A stretch of 64,000 nt of DNA, taken from assembly GCA_965218055.1 (NCBI GenBank), contig CBDCKA010000002.1:496001-560000 (forward strand), read 5' to 3'. Source of the stretch: CBDBKE01 sp965218055 (GTDB taxonomy: Bacteria > Acidobacteriota > Terriglobia > JAJPHL01 > JAPKYU01). Positions 9,041 through 17,524 of the stretch are shown one piece after another. The notes under the pieces are model-generated. The model did not search any database and had not been told where the DNA came from. It was given only the letters and a program-made list of their open reading frames with translations. The position numbers were made by a program, and so were the translations under genes. Numbering within the stretch: position 1 is the stretch's first letter; each line of letters begins with the position of its first letter.

Positions 9041-9988
9041 ATGCATCCCCTTGTGTTTGGGGGTTGGACGGCTTTGCACAAGCAGACCACAATCCGCACG
9101 CCGGTTGAGGTTTCAGGAATTGGCCTGCACAGCGCCGCCCCCGTAAACCTGCGCATCCTTCCCGCCGCCACAGGCTGCGGCATCGTCTTCCGGCGCACGG
9201 ACCTGGAAAATTTCCAGATTGAAGCCAGCTCGAAGCACGTGGCGCGTGTCAGCTACGCCACCAGCCTGATGAAGAAAGGCGTGCTGATCTCGACCACCGA
9301 ACACCTGCTGTCAGCGCTGCTCGGCTCCGGGGTGGACAACACCATCATTGAGATTGACTCGCTGGAATTGCCGATCTTGGACGGCAGCGGAATGCCCTTC
9401 ATTGAGATGATCCAGCGGGCAGGCCTGCGCCGCCAGCGCGCCCGGCGCTCCTACCTGCGCGTGCTGCGCGCGGCGGAAGTGCGCGTGGACGGGAAGCGCA
9501 TTGGCATCTACCCGGCGGACACCTGCCGGCTCACCTGCACGATCGACTTCCCTCATCCCCTGATTGGCCGCCAGAGCTTCGAGCTGGAATTGACCCCCGA
9601 GAACTACGTGCGCGACATTGCGCCCGCCCGAACCTTCGGGTTTCTGAGAGACGTGGACGCGCTGCGCGACATGGGCCTGATCCGGGGCGCTTCGCTAGAC
9701 AGCGCGCTGGTGCTGACGGATACAGGTCTGCTCAACAGCGGCGGGCTTCGTTTCGCCGACGAATTCTGTCGCCACAAGTTGCTGGACCTGATCGGCGATC
9801 TGGCGCTCATCGGCCGGCCGCTGCTAGGGCACGTCATTGCCGAACGCGCTGGCCACCAGATGCACGTGGCTCTGGTGGATCGGTTGATGCGTGACCGTTC
9901 GCTCTGGGAAGAAGTGGAAATCGAGGATTCGCCGCCCCCGCTGGCTACCACCGCGGGTGCCGGGGCTACACTTCTGTCACACCTTTAG
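9041..9988 (+). CDS. lpxC: UDP-3-O-acyl-N-acetylglucosamine deacetylase
   Basis: LpxC catalyses the committed zinc-dependent deacetylation in lipid A synthesis, so the organism makes an LPS-type outer membrane. Its 315 residues show VEVSGIGLHSAAPV near the start, the zinc-ligand segment STTEHLLSALLG, LDGSGMPFIEMI, ARTFGFLRD, and HKLLDLIGDLALIGRPLLGH with the second zinc histidine and aspartate. The final H of GHQMHVAL is the catalytic-base region. The first ATG gives an extra 10-15 residues over most homologues; an internal TTG at 9074 would fit the family better. An AT-rich stretch (8940-9025) upstream, with TATATT at about 9003, may hold its promoter. Confidence 0.95.
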   Translation: MHPLVFGGWTALHKQTTIRTPVEVSGIGLHSAAPVNLRILPAATGCGIVFRRTDLENFQIEASSKHVARVSYATSLMKKGVLISTTEHLLSALLGSGVDNTIIEIDSLELPILDGSGMPFIEMIQRAGLRRQRARRSYLRVLRAAEVRVDGKRIGIYPADTCRLTCTIDFPHPLIGRQSFELELTPENYVRDIAPARTFGFLRDVDALRDMGLIRGASLDSALVLTDTGLLNSGGLRFADEFCRHKLLDLIGDLALIGRPLLGHVIAERAGHQMHVALVDRLMRDRSLWEEVEIEDSPPPLATTAGAGATLLSHL

Positions 9989-10132
9989 TTGGCTTCACAC
10001 CTCTAACTGGCCCCGCGCCTGTAGCTTAGGACGAGCTGCCGGCCCGTGCTCCCAAACAGAACCACGTTTCGCGAAGGGGCGTAGCTGTCCCCGAGGGGAA
10101 CAGCCACTCCCGGCGCGACGTTGTTCGCTGGT
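9989..10132. other. convergent lpxC/HU gap with hairpin
   Basis: The 144-bp space between the convergent lpxC and HU genes has no credible gene. It contains a hairpin around 10088-10108 (GCTGTCCCC, loop GA, GGGGAACAGC with one bulge) that could act as a bidirectional 3'-end structure. It lacks a T-run, so it is not called as an intrinsic terminator. Confidence 0.4.
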
Positions 10133-10429
10133 CTACTTCCTGGGCGGAGCGACCGCGTCTTTTGCGGCCTTGGACAGGTAGAACTTCACCGTTGTCTTGG
10201 CCGCAATCTTAATCGGCTCACCGGTGGCGGGGTTGCGGCCCATGCGCGCCTTGCGTTGCACCTTCTTCATCCGGCCCAGGCCGGGCAGAACAAAGATGCC
10301 GCCCCGCTTGGTCTGTTGGACTGCCAGATCCACCACCGAATCGAGGAACTCGCGCGCTGCCTTATTCGTTACTCCGTTCTTCTCCGCCAGATTCCGGACC
10401 ACCTGGCTCTGCGTCATTCGAGCTGCCAT
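10133..10429 (-). CDS. HU-family DNA-binding protein
   Basis: This small basic nucleoid protein bends and compacts DNA as a dimer. Its 98 residues follow the HU/IHF pattern: MTQSQVVRNLAEKNGVTNKAAREFLDSVVDLA dimerisation helices, then the beta-arm region GLGRMKKVQRKARMGRNPATGEPIKIAAKTTVKF with the conserved R-NP-TGE tip, and a short basic tail. The ATG is preceded by a perfect AAAGGAGG ribosome site, fitting high expression. HU versus IHF cannot be separated by eye. Confidence 0.93.
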   Translation of the reverse strand: MAARMTQSQVVRNLAEKNGVTNKAAREFLDSVVDLAVQQTKRGGIFVLPGLGRMKKVQRKARMGRNPATGEPIKIAAKTTVKFYLSKAAKDAVAPPRK

Positions 10430-10505
10430 ATTCCTCCTTTATGTGTTTTCCTGAGCGAGGACGCCTATCATACGGAAAACAGACGCCCCGGTAAAGCCGA
10501 CAATA

Positions 10506-11741
10506 CTACATCGGCGCTTCGATAGGTTGGGGCTGAACCACCCCCAGCATCCGTTGCAAGATCGGGGGGACGATCAAAGTCGTCACTACGGCCATGACGA
10601 CCAGAGAGGAGTAGAGGGTGCCGGAGAGGACATTGACGGCCAGTCCCAGTTGCGCCACTACAATGCCGACCTCGCCCCGCGGGATCATGCCAACACCAAT
10701 CGCCGTCGCGTCGCGCCACCCGAGGCGCGCGGCCCCGAGGCCGCAGCCCACCAACTTGGTCAGCGCAGCGATCACAGTCAACAACACGACAAACAGCACC
10801 GTGCTGCCCTCGGTAAAGGACCCGGCGGTCACGCGCATGCCAATGTCCACGAAAAAGAACGGCATCAACAGCTCGCCGATGGCATGCATGTGGGTGTGCA
10901 TCTCCGACTCGTGGCTATAGTCGGCAAGCAGCAGGCCGGCCATGAAGGCGCCAATTATGGCAGCGATGCCGATGTGGTTGGCCAGGTAAGAGAGACCCAG
11001 CAGCAGCACCAGGCCAAAAATGAACATGGAATGTTCCAGACGCAGCCGGTGCACTAACGGTACGAGTCGGCGCATCGCTTTTACTCCCACAAAAGCCAGG
11101 AAGCCAGTGAAGCCGAAAGCCAGTCCGGCAGTCGCGATCACCTGCGCGTAGCGCACTTCACCGCCAGCCATGCCGCTGACGAGGGCCAGCACAATCAGGG
11201 CCAGGATGTCGTCAATGACCGCAGCTCCCAAAATCACCCGGGCCATTCGCGTTTGCAGATATCCCAGGCTCTGCAAGACCCGGGCGGTGATGCCCACGCT
11301 GGTGGCTACCAGGGCCGCGCCGACAAAGATGGATTCCAAGCTCGAAAAGCCCCAGGCCAACGCCAGCCCCCATCCGGCGAAAAACGGCAGCACCACGCCA
11401 AACACACCCACCGTAATCGCTGTGCCCCCCACCTCGAATAATTCCCGAGGCTTGACTTCCAGCCCTACGTTAAACAAAAGAAACATCACCCCCAGTTCCG
11501 CGAGCGCGGTGGTGACTTCTGACGGGTGAACCCAGGCCAGCAATCCTGGCCCGATGAACACGCCCGCCAGGATTTCTCCAACCAGCCCCGGCTGATTGAA
11601 CCGCTGGAAGATTTCTGCCAGCAGCTTAGCCGAGACAAAAATGAGAAATAGGGTGAGGAGTAGGTCTGTCTCCTGGCCTGCGAAAAACAGCCCAAAACAA
11701 GCCAGTCCAGAATCCACAGGAACAAAGGGTGGAGCCAACAT
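10506..11741 (-). CDS. Kef-type cation:proton antiporter (CPA2)
   Basis: The 411-residue polytopic membrane protein has about 12 hydrophobic helices. It exchanges protons for K+ or Na+ across the inner membrane. Typical segments are LFLIFVSAKLLAEIFQRFNQPGLVGEILAGVFIGP at the N-terminus, GVMFLLFNVGLEVK, the ALVATSVGITARVLQ and AAVIDDILALIVLAL helices with the transport-critical aspartates, and PRGEVGIVVAQLGL near the end. No TrkA-N nucleotide-binding domain is attached, unlike KefB/KefC. About 25 residues at the N-terminus exceed the usual family start. Ion specificity is unknown. Confidence 0.88.
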   Translation of the reverse strand: MLAPPFVPVDSGLACFGLFFAGQETDLLLTLFLIFVSAKLLAEIFQRFNQPGLVGEILAGVFIGPGLLAWVHPSEVTTALAELGVMFLLFNVGLEVKPRELFEVGGTAITVGVFGVVLPFFAGWGLALAWGFSSLESIFVGAALVATSVGITARVLQSLGYLQTRMARVILGAAVIDDILALIVLALVSGMAGGEVRYAQVIATAGLAFGFTGFLAFVGVKAMRRLVPLVHRLRLEHSMFIFGLVLLLGLSYLANHIGIAAIIGAFMAGLLLADYSHESEMHTHMHAIGELLMPFFFVDIGMRVTAGSFTEGSTVLFVVLLTVIAALTKLVGCGLGAARLGWRDATAIGVGMIPRGEVGIVVAQLGLAVNVLSGTLYSSLVVMAVVTTLIVPPILQRMLGVVQPQPIEAPM

Positions 11742-12011
11742 GCCGCGACATTGTGCACAAAATTTCGGTCCTCGCGCAACACCTTTGCAGCCGCTCTCAG
11801 TGGTCCAGGCTCGCCTGCCTATACAGGGTGCTCAAACAATCTGCCAGGCAGCCGCCTCCTCCAAGTCCTCCGCTGGCCATGGCCGCCGTCGAGCCGGGAG
11901 ACCGGCGGAATCCTTGAGTGCCTACTCCGGCGCTGATAAACTGCCTGGTGTTAATTGTGGTTGTCAGAAATCACGGACCAGAAATGACGGGCTACATATA
12001 ACGGACCACAT

Positions 12012-12758
12012 ATGACGGAAAAGAAGCTGCGCGCCCTTCTCGAGCGGGTACAGCAAGGAAAGGTAGGTGTGGGGGCGGCCGTTGGGCAGCTCAAACATCT
12101 GCCGTTCGAGGACTTGGGATTCGCCAAGATTGACCACCACCGCGCCCTCCGCCAGGGTATGCCGGAGGTGATCCTGGGGCGCGGCAAGCGCCCGGAACAG
12201 GTGGTGAGCGTCGTTAAGAAGATGCTGCGCGCCTCGCCCAACGTGCTGGTGACACGTGGCGACGAATCCCTATACCGGCAGGTGCGCAAGGCCGTTCCCG
12301 CCGCAAAGTTCCATTCCCTTTCCGGAGCCATCACCATTCAGCGCGATCGCACCATCCACGGTCGCGGCAAGGTGCTGGTGATTTCGGCAGGGACCTCCGA
12401 CATCCCGGTGGCCGAAGAAGCGCAGGTAACAGCTCAAATCATGGGCAACCCTGTGGAGGTTCTCTACGACGTTGGAGTGGCGGGCATCCACCGGCTGATG
12501 GGCAACCGGGACGTTCTGAGCAGGGCCCGCGTCATCATTTGCGTGGCCGGGATGGAAGGCGCGCTGCCCAGCGTGGTGGGGGGTCTGGTCGCTGTGCCGG
12601 TGATCGCCGTGCCCACCAGCATCGGCTACGGCTCCAGTTTCCAAGGCCTGGCAGCTCTGCTTGGTATGCTCAACAGCTGCGCCAGCAACGTCGCCGTGGT
12701 CAACATTGACAACGGCTTCGGCGCCGGCTTCGTAGCCAGCATGATCAACCGGTTGTAA
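12012..12758 (+). CDS. larB: nickel-pincer cofactor biosynthesis protein LarB
   Basis: LarB carboxylates and hydrolyses nicotinic acid adenine dinucleotide in the first step of nickel-pincer cofactor synthesis used by lactate racemase-type enzymes. Its 248 residues begin with the family's helical N-terminus (LLERVQQGKVGVGAAVGQLKHLPFEDLGFAKID). They end in a PurE-like domain: ISAGTSDIPVAEEA, YDVGVAGIHRL, VAGMEGALPSVVGGLV, PTSIGYGSSF. larC and larE are not in the window, so the pathway must be completed elsewhere. Transcribed alone, divergent from the antiporter. Confidence 0.9.
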   Translation: MTEKKLRALLERVQQGKVGVGAAVGQLKHLPFEDLGFAKIDHHRALRQGMPEVILGRGKRPEQVVSVVKKMLRASPNVLVTRGDESLYRQVRKAVPAAKFHSLSGAITIQRDRTIHGRGKVLVISAGTSDIPVAEEAQVTAQIMGNPVEVLYDVGVAGIHRLMGNRDVLSRARVIICVAGMEGALPSVVGGLVAVPVIAVPTSIGYGSSFQGLAALLGMLNSCASNVAVVNIDNGFGAGFVASMINRL

Positions 12759-12834
12759 TCCATCTGCCCGCCTTCAACGCCTGCGGCAGCTCCCCGCCGC
12801 CGTCCAGTTCAATGATTGGGGCGGAACAGCATCA

Positions 12835-13281
12835 TCATTCTTCTTGCACCACCAGCAGCTTCAAGGTAGCGGTGACCTCGCGGTGCAAGCGCAGCGGGAT
12901 TTCGTACTCACCCAGGTGCTTGATCGGCTCCTCCATCTCGATTTTGCGCCGGTCAATGTGGTAGCCCTTGGCCTGCAAGGCGTCGGCAACGTCCAGCGAG
13001 GTGACCGAGCCGAACAGCTGGTCCTCCTCGCCGGCCTTCCGAGCAACGGTCACGGTGAGGTCGGCCAACTGGCGGGCCAGTTCTTCACTTTGGCTGCGCT
13101 CGTTGGCTTCGCGGCGGGCTGCTGACGCCTTCTCCTGCTCCACAACCTTCTTGTTGCCTGCGGTGACCGGCACCGCCAGTTTGCGAGGCAACAGGAAATT
13201 GCGGGCGTACCCCTGGGCCACATTCACGATCTTGCCGCGCGGGCCCAACTTGGGGACATCGGCTCGAAGGATCACTTCCAT
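12835..13281 (-). CDS. rplI: 50S ribosomal protein bL9
   Basis: The 148-residue protein starts with the diagnostic bL9 N-terminal domain, MEVILRADVPKLGPRGKIVNVAQGYARNFLLP (key motif GYARNFLLP). A long connecting helix follows, then the C-terminal domain with LFGSVTSLDVADAL. It binds 23S rRNA near the L1 region. It is the last gene of the rpsF-rpsR-rplI run on the minus strand, a conserved bacterial order. Confidence 0.97.
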   Translation of the reverse strand: MEVILRADVPKLGPRGKIVNVAQGYARNFLLPRKLAVPVTAGNKKVVEQEKASAARREANERSQSEELARQLADLTVTVARKAGEEDQLFGSVTSLDVADALQAKGYHIDRRKIEMEEPIKHLGEYEIPLRLHREVTATLKLLVVQEE

Positions 13282-13336
13282 GGCTCTCTCCCGAGGAAAC
13301 GAATGGCAGTCGTGTGCCGGAGCGGCGTTCCGCGCC

Positions 13337-13609
13337 TCAGAGTTCGGAACCGAAGGGAAGCAGGGCGATGTTGCGTGCCTTCTTGATCGCTTCGCTCAGC
13401 AGCCGCTGGTGCGGCGTGCAAACCCCGGAAATGCGCCGGGGGATGATCTTGCCCCGCTCGACAACGAACTGGCCGATCAGCCTCACGTCCTTGTAGTTGA
13501 TGTTATCAATCCGTTCGACGCAGAATTTGCAGACCTTCCTGCGTCGCGCGTATTGCTTTTTGACGCCCCCCGCCTTGGCGGGCCGGCGTGTTTGCGCTTG
13601 GTTGGCCAT
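13337..13609 (-). CDS. rpsR: 30S ribosomal protein bS18
   Basis: The 90-residue protein shows the bS18 core: RRKVCKFCVERIDNINYKDV, LIGQFVVERGKIIPRRISGVC and the basic C-terminus LLSEAIKKARNIALLPF. The open frame extends 57 codons further upstream, but the ATG at 13609 is chosen because residues before MANQAQTRRPAKAG overlap the end of rpsF and do not resemble S18. The conserved cysteines suggest the zinc-binding form. It lies between rpsF and rplI. Confidence 0.95.
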   Translation of the reverse strand: MANQAQTRRPAKAGGVKKQYARRRKVCKFCVERIDNINYKDVRLIGQFVVERGKIIPRRISGVCTPHQRLLSEAIKKARNIALLPFGSEL

Positions 13610-13652
13610 CACACCTGTTCTACCTCCGGGGGCCGGACAGCGCTCGCCCCCC

Positions 13653-14057
13653 TTAAACGGCGGCCTCGGGGGCGGCCGTGGGCACGGGTGGCGCGCTTGC
13701 GGCGCTGCGGGCGCCCCTGCGCTTTTCCCGCTTCTCCCGTTTCCGACGGAATTTCTCCAATCGCTTGAGTTCCTGGTCAATGCGCACGGTCAGAAACTTG
13801 ATAGCAGGCTCGGAGACCTTCAGGATCCGCTCGAACTCACGGACCGTGGGCGGCTCACATTCCAGGCTAAACAAGACGTAATAGCCCTCGCGGTGACCCC
13901 GCACTCCGTAGGCCAGTCGGCGCCGACCCCACTTTTCTTTGCTCTGTACGGTTCCCCCCGTGGAGGTCACCACGGTTTCCATTTGAGCCAGAAACCGATC
14001 CACATCCTCTTCGGTCATGTCCGGCCTGAGGATGAACATGATCTCGTAAGCGCGCAT
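13653..14057 (-). CDS. rpsF: 30S ribosomal protein bS6
   Basis: The product is 134 residues from the ATG at 14057 (MRAYEIMFILRPDMTEED is the standard bS6 start; 26 upstream codons in the open frame are rejected). The body contains GGTVQSKEKWGRRRLAYGVRGHREGYYVLF and FLTVRIDQE, matching bS6, which pairs with bS18 on 16S rRNA. A basic then Ala/Pro-rich tail of about 35 residues extends past the core. First gene of the ribosomal trio. Confidence 0.95.
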   Translation of the reverse strand: MRAYEIMFILRPDMTEEDVDRFLAQMETVVTSTGGTVQSKEKWGRRRLAYGVRGHREGYYVLFSLECEPPTVREFERILKVSEPAIKFLTVRIDQELKRLEKFRRKREKREKRRGARSAASAPPVPTAAPEAAV

Positions 14058-14271
14058 TCTCCCTCGGCTTCTCCAGCCAGCAGGTTCGCCGCTACACACG
14101 CGAGCGCTGCAGCCTGGAATTTCTTGGCAACCCAATCACAGGTTGCGAAAGAGCCCGTCGATTCGGGCTTAAGAAAACTCTTGCCAACGCCGCAAGCCCC
14201 GCTGCCTGTTCACGCTACCGAACCACGGGCGCTCCGGCGGCAGTCCACTGCGCCTGTTTTTCAGCCACCTG

Positions 14272-14841
14272 CTAGGAAGGCCGGCGGTTAAACCGGTTCA
14301 TTGCCTGCTGCGGGCCCTCACGCAGGATTAGCCGCACTGCCTCCACCGCCTGCTCCACCTGTTCCTCCACCCGTTTCAGTTGCGAACGGCGGAAGCTTCG
14401 CAGCACGAACTCCGAGGCGTCGCCCACGGGATGCTCCGGGCCAATGCCCAGGCGCAGCCGCACAAACTCCTGCGTGCCGAGCGCCCCAATGATGGACTCC
14501 AGGCCGTGGTGCCCGCCAGCGCTGCCGTGGCGGCGGATACGCAGGCCGCCCTCGGGCAGGGCGAGATCATCACTGACTACGACCAGCGCCTCCGGGGTCA
14601 AGTCCAAAACCCAAAGCAGCTCGCGCACGGCCAGCCCGCTCAGGTTCACGTAGGTGAGGGGCTTGGCCAGCACCACCGCTTGCCCCTCCAACTCGGCGTG
14701 AGCCATCAAGCAGCGCCCCTCAGGTCGTTCGACCCGCGCCCGGACCGCTTCCGCCAACCGGTCCACCACCAGGAAACCCAGGTTGTGGGGCGTGAACTGG
14801 TACTCGATCCCCGGGTTACCGAGACCGATGATGAGGCGCAT
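14272..14841 (-). CDS. pth: peptidyl-tRNA hydrolase
   Basis: Pth frees tRNA from prematurely released peptidyl-tRNA. The 189-residue protein carries IIGLGNPGIEYQFTPHNLGF with the catalytic histidine near residue 19, the KPLTYVNLSG motif, VVSDDLALPEGGLRIRRHGSAGGHHGL and the LRLGIGP segment. It lies just downstream of rplY on the minus strand, as in many bacteria. Length is normal. Confidence 0.96.
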   Translation of the reverse strand: MRLIIGLGNPGIEYQFTPHNLGFLVVDRLAEAVRARVERPEGRCLMAHAELEGQAVVLAKPLTYVNLSGLAVRELLWVLDLTPEALVVVSDDLALPEGGLRIRRHGSAGGHHGLESIIGALGTQEFVRLRLGIGPEHPVGDASEFVLRSFRRSQLKRVEEQVEQAVEAVRLILREGPQQAMNRFNRRPS

Positions 14842-14865
14842 GTCTCGGTGCGGGAGCCGGCCCGG

Positions 14866-15561
14866 CTACTTCTTCTTGGCCTTGGTGGCTTCCTCTTCCT
14901 CCTCCTCCTCACCCTTGCCCTTGCGAATGACCTCGGGCTCGGCCGACTCAGCCACCTCCGACACCTCTGCCGCCTCCGCAGGCTTTTCTTCTTCGACGTG
15001 CTTCGGCGCTACGACGTGCAAAACCACCAGTTCGGGATCGGAGAAGACGCGCACCTTCTCGTCCACCTTCAGGTCGCGCACCCGCAGGTTCATCCCGATC
15101 ATCAGCTCGCTCACGTCCGCATGGATCTGTTCCGGGATGTCGCCGGGGAGGCACTCGATTTCCACCTCGCGCGCCACAAACTCCAGAATGCCGCCCTGCA
15201 GCTTGGCGCCTGGAGCTTCCCCCAGCCGGACGACCGGCACGGTGGCCCGCAGCCGCTGATCCAGGGCGATGCGCTTCAGATCCACATGCAGCAGCCTGCT
15301 GTGCAGTGGCTCGTGCTGCCAGTCCACCAGCATAGCCTTGGAGGTCTCGCCGTCTCTCACCTCCACGGTGAGGATGGTGTTTCGCCCGGCCCCCGACTCC
15401 AGAACGGCCCGCACCTCCCGGGAGTTCAGCGACACGGACACCGTTGGCTGGCCGGCCCCGTAGAGAATCGCGGGAATGTGGCCGCTCTGGCGCAGACGCC
15501 GGGCTACGTTCTTGCCGGTCTCGGTGCGAGGCTCGGCTTCGATGACCGTCCTGTCCTTCAT
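14866..15561 (-). CDS. rplY: 50S ribosomal protein bL25 (CTC form)
   Basis: The 231-residue protein combines the 5S-rRNA-binding L25 domain (AEPRTETGKNVARRLRQSGHIPAILYG, residues about 8-35) with the C-terminal TL5/CTC beta domain (LEFVAREVEIECLPGDIPEQI). It ends in a very acidic then lysine-rich tail (KGEEEEEEEATKAKKK). CTC proteins are the general-stress long form of L25. The neighbours prs and pth are the conserved gene order. Confidence 0.96.
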   Translation of the reverse strand: MKDRTVIEAEPRTETGKNVARRLRQSGHIPAILYGAGQPTVSVSLNSREVRAVLESGAGRNTILTVEVRDGETSKAMLVDWQHEPLHSRLLHVDLKRIALDQRLRATVPVVRLGEAPGAKLQGGILEFVAREVEIECLPGDIPEQIHADVSELMIGMNLRVRDLKVDEKVRVFSDPELVVLHVVAPKHVEEEKPAEAAEVSEVAESAEPEVIRKGKGEEEEEEEATKAKKK

Positions 15562-15600
15562 GGCCTCAAATTCCGATAAGAGAATTTCATGAATGCAAAC

Positions 15601-16545
15601 TCAAATGAACAGTTGGCTGACGGAGGTCTCCGCGTGAATGGAATGGATGGCCTTGGCCAGCAGATCGGCGATGCTTAGCACGGTGATCCGGCCGCAGCTC
15701 TGCGCCTCCGGCTGCAGCGGAATCGAGTTGGTGACCACCAGCCGCTCGATGGGTGACCTGCAGATACGGTCCACGGCCTCACCGGACAGCACCGCGTGGC
15801 TGGCCGAGGCAAAGACGCGGCGGGCTCCGTTGTCCAGCAGGGCCTCGGCCGCCTTCACCAGGGTCCCTGCTGTGTCCACAATGTCGTCCACGATCAGGGC
15901 GGTGCGGTCGCGCACGTCGCCGATGACATGCATCACCTCGGCCACGTTGACTTCCTCGCGGCGCTTGTCCATGATCGCCAGCGGCGCGTTCACCTTCTTG
16001 GCGAAAGAGCGCGAGCGCTCCACGCCACCGGCGTCCGGCGACACGACGGTCAGGTCAGCCAAATTGAGGCTCCGGAAGTAGCTGACCAGCACCGGCGAGG
16101 CAAACAGGTGATCTACCGGGCAATTGAAGAAGCCCTGGATCTGGGACGCGTGCAGGTCGAGGGTGAGTGTGCGGCTGGCGCCGGCCGTGGTCAGCAGGTC
16201 GGCCACCAATTTGGCCGAGATCGGCACCCGAGGCTTGTCCTTTCGGTCCTGCCGCGCATAGCCGTAGTAGGGTATCACGGCCGTGATGCGCTGGGCCGAA
16301 GCCCGCTTGAGCGCGTCAATCAGCAGCAGCAACTCCACCAGGTTGGTATCCACCGGCTGGCAGGTGGGCTGCACCACGAAGACGTCGGCCCCGCGCACGT
16401 TCTCCAGGATTTGGACGTACACCTCCCCGTCGCTGAAGCGAGTCACGGATGCCTCGGCCACCGGAACCCCCAGGCAGGTGCAAATTTCCTCGGTAAGCGG
16501 CCGGTTGGCGTTGCCACCTAAGATTTTCAGTCGGTCACTGTCCAT
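15601..16545 (-). CDS. prs: ribose-phosphate pyrophosphokinase
   Basis: Prs makes PRPP from ribose-5-phosphate and ATP for purine, pyrimidine, histidine and NAD synthesis. The ATG at 16545 gives 314 residues, the usual length. An upstream in-frame ATG at 16572 would add nine residues and overlap ispE. Motifs: LKILGGNANRPL, DLHASQIQGFF, VVSPDAGGVERSRSFA, and the PRPP loop ALIVDDIVDTAGTL. It lies seven bases after the ispE stop and upstream of rplY. Confidence 0.96.
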   Translation of the reverse strand: MDSDRLKILGGNANRPLTEEICTCLGVPVAEASVTRFSDGEVYVQILENVRGADVFVVQPTCQPVDTNLVELLLLIDALKRASAQRITAVIPYYGYARQDRKDKPRVPISAKLVADLLTTAGASRTLTLDLHASQIQGFFNCPVDHLFASPVLVSYFRSLNLADLTVVSPDAGGVERSRSFAKKVNAPLAIMDKRREEVNVAEVMHVIGDVRDRTALIVDDIVDTAGTLVKAAEALLDNGARRVFASASHAVLSGEAVDRICRSPIERLVVTNSIPLQPEAQSCGRITVLSIADLLAKAIHSIHAETSVSQLFI

Positions 16546-16552
16546 ACCCAAC

Positions 16553-17524
16553 CTACTCTCGCTCCAATTCACGGCGTGAGACCGTCCGGGTTACCCAGAC
16601 CTGCCAGCGGGGCCATCGGCGGCGCAGTCGCGCTGCGGCATGCCGGGCCGCCGTTCCGGAATCAAAAATCCCAAACACGGCCGAACCGCTGCCGGAAAGT
16701 AGTGCCGCCGATGCGCCGGCTCGGGTGAGAGCCGTCTTGAGCCGCGCCAGTTCTGGGTAGGTGGAAAAAACAACCGTCTCAAAATCGTTCTCGAGTCGCT
16801 CCCATCTGCGACTGCAAACGATGGCGCAGAAGCTAAATATAGTAGGCGCTGCGGTGGCGCTTGTCAACGCCACCGGGCCGAGTGGTTCCCGATTGCCGCG
16901 CGCCTGATCGAGCCGCTGGTAGGCGTCAGCGGTAGAAACGTGAAGGCCCGGGTGGACCACCACCAGCGGCAGGGCCGGAATTTCGGGCAACGGATAGACC
17001 TCAGTGCCCCGACCCAAGCCGATGGCCTGGCCACCCACCAGAAAAAAGGGGACATCAGCACCCAGCTCCGCCGCCAAAGCCAGCCGACGCTCCAGCGTCA
17101 ACGGCCGGCCCAACCAGGCCGGCAGTGCTCGCAGCACGGCCGCCGCATCGCTGGAGCCGCCCCCTAACCCGCTGCCCGGCGGAATCTTCTTGTAGAGTGC
17201 CAGCCGGACCATGCGCCGCACTCCCAGTTCCTTCAATACGGCTTCCGCTGCCACAGACACCAGGTTGGGCAGGCCAATTGCCTCTGCCCCCTCGACGCCC
17301 CCGTTGCGGCCCCCCTTGACACATAGTTCCACTTTCGCCGTTCGGGCTGCCTTTTCCTCCTCCAGGTGCAGTTCGTCGTGTAACGCGATGGTTTGGAAGA
17401 CCGTGCGGAGTTCGTGGTAGCCGTCGGGGCGCCGACCCAGCACTTGCAGCCCGAGGTTAATCTTGGCGGGACACTTCACCCGGCGCAAGGCTGTCCGCAG
17501 AGACCGGTTTGACCGCGGACTCAA
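16553..17524 (-). CDS. ispE: 4-diphosphocytidyl-2-C-methyl-D-erythritol kinase
   Basis: This GHMP kinase phosphorylates CDP-methylerythritol in the MEP isoprenoid pathway. Motif 1 CPAKINLGLQVLGRRPDGYHEL is near residue 18, and the ATP-binding loop KIPPGSGLGGGSSDAAAVLRAL is at about residues 112-133. The C-terminal ALLSGSGSAVFGIF motif is also present. The longest frame (323 residues) starts at a TTG overlapping the TGA of the upstream TPR gene; a GTG at 17479 is an alternative start closer to the family norm. It heads the prs-rplY-pth run. Confidence 0.95.
   Translation of the reverse strand: MSPRSNRSLRTALRRVKCPAKINLGLQVLGRRPDGYHELRTVFQTIALHDELHLEEEKAARTAKVELCVKGGRNGGVEGAEAIGLPNLVSVAAEAVLKELGVRRMVRLALYKKIPPGSGLGGGSSDAAAVLRALPAWLGRPLTLERRLALAAELGADVPFFLVGGQAIGLGRGTEVYPLPEIPALPLVVVHPGLHVSTADAYQRLDQARGNREPLGPVALTSATAAPTIFSFCAIVCSRRWERLENDFETVVFSTYPELARLKTALTRAGASAALLSGSGSAVFGIFDSGTAARHAAARLRRRWPRWQVWVTRTVSRRELERE

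Noticed and set aside
10084..10108. intrinsic terminator between lpxC and HU
   Set aside because: A hairpin exists but neither strand has a T-run after it.
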